The notes under the pieces are model-generated. The model saw nothing but the letters and a program-made list of their open reading frames with translations, was not told the origin of the DNA and ran no database searches. 64,000 nucleotides of DNA from Paenibacillus polysaccharolyticus (GTDB taxonomy: Bacteria; Bacillota; Bacilli; Paenibacillales; Paenibacillaceae). The DNA is taken from the NCBI RefSeq assembly GCF_900102085.1, contig NZ_FMVM01000008.1:62001-126000 (forward strand). The letters run 5' to 3'. This document shows, in pieces, positions 54,728 through 64,000 of the stretch (position 1 is the stretch's first letter; each line of letters begins with the position of its first letter). The translations under genes were made by a program, and so were the position numbers.

Positions 54728-55306
54728 ATGTTAGACACAGGAGCGATACCGGCATTAAAAGAATGGGCTTCTGCAATTCAAGCTCTAGAAAACGGTCGCC
54801 AGATCATGGTGATGCGAAAAGGCGGGATTGTGGAGGAAACGAAACATTTTGAGTTGAAAAGTCCAGCGTTTTACCTGTATCCGACTTATGAGCATCAGCG
54901 TAAAGAACTGATCAAGTCCTCGGATCAATCCTATGTTGAAGAGTCGCTGGCCGAATGGGCGCCTGAAGCTTCAACCGTCCGCATTACATCGTATGCTGAA
55001 GTAACGCAGGATTTGGAGATTCGAGATCAGGAGATGCTGGATCGACTTCTGGAATATCATATGTGGACAGCGGATTTTGCTGAATCCCGTTTGAAGTGGA
55101 AAAAGAAAGATCCGCTCCACGTGTTGATTTTACGTGTGTACCGTTTGCAGGAACCGATGGAAATTCCCGTATTGCCAGAATATAACGGTTGCCGTTCATG
55201 GATTTCCATACCGAATGGTTTGGTGCCGCGCGAAATGACGCCGGTGCTGAACGTTGCGGATTTTGCCGACCAGGTACAGAAGATTAACGAGACACTCAGA
55301 ATGTGA
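54728..55306 (+). CDS. DUF1802 family protein
   Basis: This 192-residue protein has the DUF1802 pattern: PALKEWASAIQALENGRQIM, VMRKGGI near 30-40, FYLYPTYEHQ and late HVLILRVYRL. The function is unknown. It has a good ribosome site (GGGGAGGACG) and a terminator after the stop. Confidence 0.85.
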   Translation: MLDTGAIPALKEWASAIQALENGRQIMVMRKGGIVEETKHFELKSPAFYLYPTYEHQRKELIKSSDQSYVEESLAEWAPEASTVRITSYAEVTQDLEIRDQEMLDRLLEYHMWTADFAESRLKWKKKDPLHVLILRVYRLQEPMEIPVLPEYNGCRSWISIPNGLVPREMTPVLNVADFADQVQKINETLRM

Positions 55307-55342
55307 TCTTTTTTATGTGCAAAAACTTGTGTAAATAAAGTG

Positions 55343-55378
55343 TAAAGGACTTGTCCGGAAATGGATAAGTCCTTTTTC
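55343..55378 (+). terminator. Intrinsic terminator after the DUF1802 gene
   Basis: AAAGGACTTGTCC pairs with GGATAAGTCCTTT (one G-U) and ends in T5. Confidence 0.85.
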
Positions 55379-55457
55379 ATTTTGGTGTGCAAGCTGAACA
55401 AACTGTGAAATTTGTGATTTATATCACTGTCCGGCAGATGAAAAGTTGTTTTCTAAT

Positions 55458-55486
55458 TTGATTCAAACAGTCATTTATTATAGAAT
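55458..55486 (+). promoter_or_regulatory. Sigma-A type promoter of the suf operon
   Basis: TTGATT (55458-55463) and TAGAAT (55481-55486) lie 17 bp apart, about 260 nt upstream of sufC. The long leader contains the Fur-family boxes listed next and a further isolated TATAAT at 55684. No gene is seen between 55307 and 55749. Confidence 0.5.
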
Positions 55487-55536
55487 CATAAGGAATGAAG
55501 TTTCCTGAGAAGGACAAGAATTAATAGGAAATGACT

Positions 55537-55572
55537 TGATAATCATTGAGAATCAGTTTAGAATTATTCTAA
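55537..55572. promoter_or_regulatory. Two Fur/PerR-type boxes upstream of sufC
   Basis: TTAGAAT-T-ATTCTAA (55558-55572) is a perfect 7-1-7 palindrome that differs from the Bacillus PerR box TTATAATNATTATAA at one symmetric position. TGATAAT-C-ATTGAGA (55537-55551) has a perfect left half of the Fur box TGATAATNATTATCA. The pair is spaced 21 bp, two helical turns. They lie downstream of the predicted promoter, where a repressor would block elongation or initiation. Iron or peroxide control of Fe-S assembly is biologically sensible; which regulator binds is open. Confidence 0.55.
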
Positions 55573-55749
55573 AGTGATTGTTACTCTACAGCATGTGAAG
55601 AAAGTATGCCTGAGAGTGGCAAGAAGAAATTGCTTTACAGATGTATGATGAAACAGAGAAAGTCAGGGGAAGCCCTGTTCAGATATAATAGGCGCTTTTT
55701 CGTTTTCGACAGCAAACATCAATTTAATCAATGGAGGGAAACAATACAC

Positions 55750-56532
55750 ATGACTACGAATTTCGTCATTGAAGGTCTGAAAGCGACCATTGAAGGTAAA
55801 GAAATCCTGAAAGGCATCAACTTGGAGATGAAAGGTGGAGAAATCCACGCGATCATGGGACCGAACGGAACAGGTAAATCCACGTTGGCTTCTGCCTTGA
55901 TGGGACACCCTAAATATGAAGTAACAGACGGTACAGTCACTCTCGATGGTGAAGATGTACTGGATATGGCTGTAGATGAGCGCGCACGTGCTGGTCTGTT
56001 CCTGGCTATGCAATACCCGAGCGAAATCGCGGGTGTAACTAACTCCGACTTCTTGCGCAGTGCAATCAACGCTCGTCGCGGTGAAGGTAACGAAATTTCC
56101 CTTATCAAGTTCATCCGTCAAATGGAAGGTAAAATGAAAGAACTCGATATGAACCCTGAGTTTGCACATCGTTACCTGAATGAAGGTTTCTCCGGTGGTG
56201 AGAAAAAACGGAATGAAATTCTGCAAATGATGCTGCTTGATCCTAAAATCGTCGTACTTGACGAGATCGACTCCGGTCTGGACATCGATGCTTTGAAGAT
56301 TGTTGCAGAAGGTGTAAATGCAATGAAGAGCGAAGATCGCGGCTTCTTGATCATCACGCACTATCAACGCCTGCTTAACTACATCACTCCAGACTACGTA
56401 CACGTAATGATGCAAGGTCGCATCGTGAAATCCGGTGGACCTGAGCTGGCTCAACGTCTCGAGGCTGAAGGTTATGATTGGGTAAAAGCGGAACTGGGAA
56501 TTACAGACGAAACTGTAGGTCAAGAAGCGTAA
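55750..56532 (+). CDS. sufC: Fe-S assembly ATPase SufC
   Basis: This 260-residue ABC-type ATPase has Walker A GPNGTGKST (residues 37-45), the SufC signature FSGGEKKRNEI, Walker B VVLDEIDSGLDID and the H-loop IITHYQR. It powers the SufBCD scaffold that builds Fe-S clusters. The ATG at 55750 is chosen although the frame is open to 55606, because the homology starts there and GGAGGG lies upstream. It is the first gene of sufCDSUB. Confidence 0.96.
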   Translation: MTTNFVIEGLKATIEGKEILKGINLEMKGGEIHAIMGPNGTGKSTLASALMGHPKYEVTDGTVTLDGEDVLDMAVDERARAGLFLAMQYPSEIAGVTNSDFLRSAINARRGEGNEISLIKFIRQMEGKMKELDMNPEFAHRYLNEGFSGGEKKRNEILQMMLLDPKIVVLDEIDSGLDIDALKIVAEGVNAMKSEDRGFLIITHYQRLLNYITPDYVHVMMQGRIVKSGGPELAQRLEAEGYDWVKAELGITDETVGQEA

Positions 56533-56556
56533 GGACAAAACGGAGGAGGATAATAA

Positions 56557-59499
<2,943 letters not shown>

Positions 59500-59519
59500 C
59501 GATAGGGAGGTCGAGCAAG

Positions 59520-60917
59520 ATGGCTAAAAAAGCACCAGAAATGGAAGAGTATAAATATGGTTTTCGCGATGAGCATAAATCCATCTTTCAAACCGGCAAA
59601 GGTCTGACAGCGGAAGTTGTAACGGAAATTTCTAAAATCAAAAACGAACCGGAGTGGATGCTGGAATTCCGTTTGAAATCCTTGAAACAGTTCGAGAAGA
59701 TGGCTATGCCTAAATGGGGCGGCGATCTGGATGGACTGGATTTCAATGATATTCAATACTATGTTCGTCCTTCGGAAAAGCAAGGAAAAACATGGGAAGA
59801 AGTTCCTTCCGAAATCAAAGAAACATTTGATAAACTGGGTATTCCAGAAGCGGAGCAAAAGTTCCTTGCTGGAGTATCGGCTCAGTATGAGTCCGAGGTT
59901 GTATACCACAATATGCAGAAGGAACTGGAAGACCAAGGCGTAATCTTCATGGATACCGATACGGCTCTGAGAGAGCACCCGGAAATTCTGCGTGAATATT
60001 TTGCTACTGTTATTCCGCCAGCAGATAACAAATTTGCTGCGCTGAACAGTGCGGTATGGTCCGGAGGAAGCTTCATCTACGTTCCAAAAGGCGTAAAATG
60101 TGAAGTGCCTCTGCAAGCATATTTCCGGATTAACTCCGAAAATATGGGCCAATTCGAGCGTACATTGATCATTGCAGACGAAGACAGCTTCGTTCACTAC
60201 GTAGAGGGTTGTACTGCTCCAATTTACAGCACAAATTCCCTGCACAGTGCGGTAGTTGAGATCATCTGTAAGAAAAATGCCCGCGTTCGTTACACAACGA
60301 TCCAAAACTGGGCACCAAACATCTACAACCTCGTTACCAAACGTGCGGTTGCTGAAGAGAACGCAACGATGGAATGGGTCGATGGTAACATCGGTTCCAA
60401 ACTGACGATGAAATATCCTGCAGTTGTACTGAAAGGCCGTGGAGCTAAAGGTTCCGTTCTGTCCATCGCTGTTGCAGGCAAAAACCAGCACCAGGATGCA
60501 GGCGCGAAAATGATTCACTTGGCTCCGGATACAACTTCAACGATTGTATCCAAATCGATTAGTAAACATGGTGGTAAAGTAACGTACCGTGGTCTGGCTT
60601 CCTTTGGACGCCAAGCTGAGGGCGCGAAATCCAACATCAAATGTGATACCCTCATTCTCGATAATGAGTCCACATCGGATACAATTCCTTACAACGAAAT
60701 CATGAATGATAACATCATGCTGGAGCATGAAGCAACGGTTTCCAAAGTGTCCGAAGATCAACTCTTCTACCTGATGAGCCGTGGTCTGACTGAAGCTGAA
60801 GCTACACAGATGATCATCATGGGCTTCATTGAGCCGTTCACGAAAGAATTGCCAATGGAGTACGCGGTTGAGATGAATCGTCTCATCAAATTTGAGATGG
60901 AAGGTTCCATCGGTTAA
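59520..60917 (+). CDS. sufB: Fe-S scaffold protein SufB
   Basis: This 465-residue SufB has [20 protein letters not shown], the [14 protein letters not shown] segment, [13 protein letters not shown] with its conserved Cys, and the terminal [20 protein letters not shown]. It is the cluster-building subunit of SufBC2D. It closes the operon, with a strong terminator 14 nt later. GGGAGG lies before the ATG. Confidence 0.97.
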   Translation: MAKKAPEMEEYKYGFRDEHKSIFQTGKGLTAEVVTEISKIKNEPEWMLEFRLKSLKQFEKMAMPKWGGDLDGLDFNDIQYYVRPSEKQGKTWEEVPSEIKETFDKLGIPEAEQKFLAGVSAQYESEVVYHNMQKELEDQGVIFMDTDTALREHPEILREYFATVIPPADNKFAALNSAVWSGGSFIYVPKGVKCEVPLQAYFRINSENMGQFERTLIIADEDSFVHYVEGCTAPIYSTNSLHSAVVEIICKKNARVRYTTIQNWAPNIYNLVTKRAVAEENATMEWVDGNIGSKLTMKYPAVVLKGRGAKGSVLSIAVAGKNQHQDAGAKMIHLAPDTTSTIVSKSISKHGGKVTYRGLASFGRQAEGAKSNIKCDTLILDNESTSDTIPYNEIMNDNIMLEHEATVSKVSEDQLFYLMSRGLTEAEATQMIIMGFIEPFTKELPMEYAVEMNRLIKFEMEGSIG

Positions 60918-60930
60918 GACATATGTACTG

Positions 60931-60963
60931 AAAAAAGACGAACCGTCATGGTTCGTCTTTTTT
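60931..60963 (+). terminator. Terminator of the suf operon
   Basis: A perfect 14-bp stem, AAAAAAGACGAACC with GGTTCGTCTTTTTT, encloses the 5-nt loop GTCAT. Confidence 0.92.
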
Positions 60964-61074
60964 CTTATGCCATAAAGAGAGTAATCTTTTTGATTGAACA
61001 TGTAAAAATAAGACTAATAGCACAGGCCAAATCATAGAGTTAAGCATTTAATGGTAGAAAAAGGATGTGAGTCT

Positions 61075-61785
61075 ATGAATGCAAACCCTTTCGAAGGGTA
61101 TCGGATTACTAGTTCATTCGGCTATCGAATTCATCCTATACATGGAGGCCAGACCTTTCATCGAGGGGTAGACTTGGTCACCGAGCCTTGGAATGGGCCT
61201 GTATCTGCTTTTCTTGAAGGAACGGTACGTTTTGCAACGGAAGGACGCACAGGCTCCGGTTTTGGCGGTTACGGGCTTACTGTGGCGCTGGAGGATCATC
61301 GTGGATACTTGCATTGTTACGGCCATCTCTCTCGAATTGCCGTTAAGGTTGGTCAGCGAGTGAGGAAAGGACAACTAATCGGTTACCAAGGCAGTACTGG
61401 ACAGAGCACGGGGCCCCATGTGCATTATGAGATTCGAAAAACAAGCTCGCCCTCGTACGGGTATACTGCAAGTGAAGATGGTGTTGTGGAACCAACGGCG
61501 TATTTGTTAAACGAATACGGAACGATCTCTCAGGAGGAGGGTCCGCCAATGACAAGTCAGGAAAAGCAGTTGTTCACGCTTATGCAGAAGCAATTAGAGC
61601 TTCAAGGAAGCTGGATTCAAGAACAAAAGCGATTATCCAACATGAGTTGCCCTGACTGGGCGCAGGAGGCACTGGCTTATTATCGTCCCTATATTCAGGA
61701 TGACACAGGAAGTTATGACTTTTGGAGAATACTTGTGATCATGTATCGGAAGGAAACGGGAACACTGGTGCCAAAAGAGGATTGA
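61075..61785 (+). CDS. M23 family peptidase (LytM-like) without signal peptide
   Basis: This protein of about 236 residues is an M23 zinc endopeptidase at ~5-150: FGYRIHPIHGGQTFHRGVDL (first His and Asp ligands), LHCYGHLSRI and GPHVHYEIRK (HxH). The C-terminal ~70 residues (KQLFTLMQKQLELQGSWIQE, SCPDWAQEALAYYRPYIQ) resemble tails seen on endolysin-like proteins of spore formers. There is no signal peptide or membrane anchor, so it needs a holin-like route or acts after lysis or in the mother cell. The ATG at 61075 follows AAAGGATGTGAG. Confidence 0.82.
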   Translation: MNANPFEGYRITSSFGYRIHPIHGGQTFHRGVDLVTEPWNGPVSAFLEGTVRFATEGRTGSGFGGYGLTVALEDHRGYLHCYGHLSRIAVKVGQRVRKGQLIGYQGSTGQSTGPHVHYEIRKTSSPSYGYTASEDGVVEPTAYLLNEYGTISQEEGPPMTSQEKQLFTLMQKQLELQGSWIQEQKRLSNMSCPDWAQEALAYYRPYIQDDTGSYDFWRILVIMYRKETGTLVPKED

Positions 61786-61811
61786 AACTTGAAGAGCAAG
61801 GTTGGTATTAG

Positions 61812-61847
61812 AGCGAAGGCCATTATAGGAGCGAAGGCCAGTATAAG
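61812..61847 (+). repeat. Two tandem 18-bp direct repeats
   Basis: AGCGAAGGCCATTATAGG is followed directly by AGCGAAGGCCAGTATAAG, differing at 2 positions. They lie in the 180-nt gap between the M23 gene and the miniprotein; no function is evident. Confidence 0.6.
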
Positions 61848-61967
61848 TGCATACCACTCATATCTTATGGGCTATGAACCAAATTGCGAAGAATGCCGTT
61901 TCGCCCAGTTCCTCTGGCAGGGAAGCGTCATATGTTAGGGTATACCTGATAAAGAGGAGGCAATCAC

Positions 61968-62108
61968 ATGAGCGAAGTAGGTTACGGCTGTAAAGGCAAC
62001 GTTGGTGGTGTAGGCGGTGTAGGTGGATACAATCCATGTACTTCGGTTGGCGCGATCTTGGTACTGTTCATCCTGTTGGTTATCATCACAAAAGCATTCT
62101 GTGTGTAA
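61968..62108 (+). CDS. YjcZ-type sporulation miniprotein
   Basis: This 46-residue gene follows AGAGGAGG. The N-terminus is Gly/Val-rich (GNVGGVGGVGGYNPC); one transmembrane helix follows (VGAILVLFILLVIITKAF), then a terminal Cys-Val. Small YjcZ/YtzL-like proteins of spore formers share this layout and some are made during sporulation. CATATGTT at 61929 resembles a mother-cell sigma factor -10 (CATAnnnT), but no -35 was found. Confidence 0.82.
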   Translation: MSEVGYGCKGNVGGVGGVGGYNPCTSVGAILVLFILLVIITKAFCV

Positions 62109-62130
62109 CTCCATCGACCGAATATAAGCA

Positions 62131-62178
62131 AGAGGGATCAAAGGAAGCTCATTCGAGCTTCCTTTGATCCCTCTTTTC
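62131..62178. terminator. Strong bidirectional terminator
   Basis: A perfect 20-bp stem runs from AGAGGGATCAAAGGAAGCTC to its complement around the 4-nt loop ATTC. A T4 run follows on the plus strand, between the convergent miniprotein and HD-GYP genes. Confidence 0.93.
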
Positions 62179-62191
62179 TCTTCACGCGTAT

Positions 62192-63238
62192 TTATTGGAC
62201 GTAAATCTCAACAATGGCAATATCTCTTTCTTTCGCTAAATCGATAAAGGCCGTAGAGGTCTGAACGAGTGGGCGGAAGTAGTCAGCTGGATTGTTCATT
62301 ACAATGACACCAGTTTGTCCTGTTGTGAGCAGTACTTTTTTACCAATAAAATTCGGAAGCATATGTTTGATCAGCTCTTGGGTGGCTTCGCCATTCAACT
62401 GACCAAAACTGAGGCTGTATAGCTCGCATAGAACAGAAATTAGCTCCTGTTTGGTCTGATACACCCGATTCGTTGTCATAGCGCTGTAAACGTCGGCTAC
62501 AGCAGTTATACGAGCATAAGGATGAATCTCATCTCCTCGCAAACCATGCGGATAACCACTGCCATCCTCACGCTCATGATGTTGAAGAGCAACCATGGCG
62601 ATGATTTCGTCCTCTGTTGAAGCTTTGATAATATCGTAACCATAAAAGGTATGTTTTTTCATTTCTGCGAATTCTTCTGTCGTTAGTTTGCCTGGTTTAT
62701 GTAAAATTTCAGAAGGAATTTTGGACTTGCCAATATCATGAAGATATCCTGCCTTGGCTACCGTAATACATTCATCCGGGCTATAACCCATCCACCCAGC
62801 GATATAAAAAGCGAGCATGCCAACCTGTAAGGAATGATTGTAGGTGTAGTCAATGTCTCCATCCAGCATAAGTAACAGGGAGACAACATCCTTTTGTTTT
62901 TCAAGCTGTCCCGTTAAGGTGCCTAATATTTCGTCAACCTGTGATTCATCAATAAAGCCTTTTTCTATGGCTTGTTCGAACAGAGATTCTGTGCCTTTGA
63001 TCGTGTCGTTAAACAGATTGGTTAACAGACGGGTCTGATCGGAAGGCAAGTTTTGTTCATTAGAGTGAAGGTCGGATGATTGTTCTACATCTGCGAAATC
63101 AATTCCATGCTGCAGCAGCTTAGATATATCATCTTCGCTGAGAACGGAACCTTTCATCAGCATGTGGAGACCTGAAGTATTGTAGATATCATTTTTTAGC
63201 AGGTCGCCGGGTTTAAGATCTGTAACATGCACTCTCAC
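62192..63238 (-). CDS. HD-GYP domain c-di-GMP phosphodiesterase
   Basis: This protein of about 348 residues has an N-terminal domain (~1-60, VHVTDLKPGDLLKNDIYNTS) followed by an HD-GYP domain. The HD-GYP domain has GYLHDIGKSKIP, then HH in VALQHHEREDGSGYPHGLRG (the GYP loop) and the closing SAMTTNRVYQ. Intact metal ligands predict hydrolysis of c-di-GMP to pGpG or GMP. The start is GTG 63238, seven nt after AAAAGGTGG; the longer frame to 63310 lacks a ribosome site. Confidence 0.9.
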   Translation of the reverse strand: MRVHVTDLKPGDLLKNDIYNTSGLHMLMKGSVLSEDDISKLLQHGIDFADVEQSSDLHSNEQNLPSDQTRLLTNLFNDTIKGTESLFEQAIEKGFIDESQVDEILGTLTGQLEKQKDVVSLLLMLDGDIDYTYNHSLQVGMLAFYIAGWMGYSPDECITVAKAGYLHDIGKSKIPSEILHKPGKLTTEEFAEMKKHTFYGYDIIKASTEDEIIAMVALQHHEREDGSGYPHGLRGDEIHPYARITAVADVYSAMTTNRVYQTKQELISVLCELYSLSFGQLNGEATQELIKHMLPNFIGKKVLLTTGQTGVIVMNNPADYFRPLVQTSTAFIDLAKERDIAIVEIYVQ

Positions 63239-63354
63239 GTATAAACCACCTTTTCCTCGACTAATATCGACACATATCATTATAATAACAAGAAAAAAAT
63301 GGGTTGACAACGACTTATTTACTGTTTATGCGCCTCTGTAAACAGCGAATAGAC

Positions 63355-64000
63355 TCATTTTTTCTCGTCCATGGGGTTCCAGGGTCCTAGTTGATGGCCT
63401 TTCCATTCTGATCCGTCTTCCCAAATTTCTTTTTTCCAGATTGGTACGGTTTGCTTCAGTCTTTCAATAGCGTAACGGCTTGCATCATAACAATCGCTGC
63501 GATGAGGCGAGGATACCGCGATAACGACACTGATTTCGGCAACGTCAACTTTGCCGATTCGATGACTTATCGCACAAAGTACACCTGGCCAGCGTTCTGC
63601 TATCTCCTTGCCGATCGCAGCCATATGGGACAGCGCCATGGGGACGTATGCCTCGTATTCCAGATGAACCGTACGCTGTTCACCAGTCATTTCCCGTGTC
63701 GTGCCTACAAAAGTTAACGCAGCGCCATGATTAGCCGTAATGACCATGTCGGTCGTTGCCTCCACGGACAAGGGCGCATTGGTAATCAGAAACAGGCCGT
63801 CTTCAGTGCGATGCTCTTGTGTATAAGGGTGATCCTCGTCTTGGTTCGTCGAACCGTCACCTCCAGATACAGGAGGAATCAAAGCCAATTCATCATCCGT
63901 CTTAAGTAATGTATCGGCAGGAGCGTATCTCTGGTTAACTGCTAAAAATGATGAACGAATCTGTGTCGCAGCCTCAGGATAAGCCTGGCTCAATTGTTCC
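63355..64000 (-). CDS. moaE: MoaD-MoaE fusion, molybdopterin synthase (5' end outside window)
   Basis: The frame is open to the window end. The first visible ~45 residues have the look of a MoaD C-terminus (SSFLAVNQRYAPADTLLKTD, then DELALIPPVSGG), including the terminal Gly-Gly that carries the thiocarboxylate. After a linker of ~20 residues rich in Asp/Glu/Thr, residues ~65-212 form MoaE (LTFVGTTREMTGEQRTVHLE, AISHRIGKVDVAEISVVIAV, PIWKKEIWEDGSEW with the catalytic Lys). MoaD must present a free C-terminal GG. In a fusion that GG is internal, so cleavage or a different mechanism is needed. The true start lies upstream on the minus strand. Confidence 0.88.
   Translation of the reverse strand, partial: EQLSQAYPEAATQIRSSFLAVNQRYAPADTLLKTDDELALIPPVSGGDGSTNQDEDHPYTQEHRTEDGLFLITNAPLSVEATTDMVITANHGAALTFVGTTREMTGEQRTVHLEYEAYVPMALSHMAAIGKEIAERWPGVLCAISHRIGKVDVAEISVVIAVSSPHRSDCYDASRYAIERLKQTVPIWKKEIWEDGSEWKGHQLGPWNPMDEKK

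Noticed and set aside
55606..55749. N-terminal extension of SufC of 48 residues
   Set aside because: The extension is not seen in SufC proteins and lies over the leader; the ATG at 55750 with upstream GGAGGG starts the conserved sequence.

Overview
The window looks like a chromosomal segment of an endospore-forming Firmicute, most likely Paenibacillus. The evidence is strong AGGAGG ribosome sites, frequent TTG/GTG starts, sporulation genes (SpoVR, YhbH, PdaA, YjcZ), a SufCDSUB operon in the Firmicute order, and a lasso-peptide cluster of the paeninodin type known from Paenibacillus. No rRNA, tRNA, transposase, integrase or CRISPR array was seen.

Layout. (1) 1-5.4 kb: the end of a GGDEF-EAL c-di-GMP enzyme, a yhbH-spoVR pair on the minus strand and a UMF1-type MFS transporter. 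(2) 5.55-14.7 kb: a lasso-peptide operon, all plus strand and mostly with overlapping stop/start codons. Its order is sulfotransferase, cyclase (C), a 45-residue precursor (A), HprK-like peptide kinase (K), PqqD-like recognition protein (B1), leader peptidase (B2), nucleotidyltransferase (N) and ABC exporter (D). A convergent APS kinase gene (cysC) follows directly. (3) 14.8-18.3 kb: ordinary chromosome (zinc-ribbon protein, PdaA, DegV, two small membrane proteins). (4) 18.3-50.9 kb: a phage-derived locus. It opens with a divergent unknown gene and a 909-residue single-chain 'two-barrel' RNA polymerase of the YonO/QDE-1 type with its DxDxD catalytic motif, followed by a zinc-finger partner. 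About 28 kb of non-contractile tail genes follow: tail completion, tube, chaperone, a ~2,000-residue tape measure, Tal, a Dit that appears split over two genes, a PAAR-like tip, baseplate proteins and a long series of carbohydrate-binding-type adhesins and fibres. There is no capsid, portal, terminase, integrase or lysis gene, so a domesticated tail-like particle (tailocin-like) with its own RNA polymerase is the simplest reading. (5) 51-64 kb: chromosome again (yunC, mtnKA, dps, DUF1802, sufCDSUB, an M23 peptidase, a YjcZ-type miniprotein, an HD-GYP phosphodiesterase and a MoaD-MoaE fusion cut by the window end).

How parts work together. In the lasso cluster, B1/B2 should remove the leader, C should close a 9-residue ring (Ala1-Asp9), K should phosphorylate the C-terminal Ser, N may elaborate that phosphate, D should export the product, and the sulfotransferase may sulfate a Tyr or Ser/Thr using PAPS supplied by the neighbouring CysC. 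In the tail locus several intrinsic-terminator hairpins lie between co-directional genes. This would fit either stepwise attenuation by the host polymerase or read-through by the dedicated polymerase.

The strongest candidates for something undescribed are the RNA polymerase coupled to a tail-only locus, and the sulfotransferase/APS-kinase-equipped lasso cluster. All assignments rest on motif recognition by eye; no database search was run.
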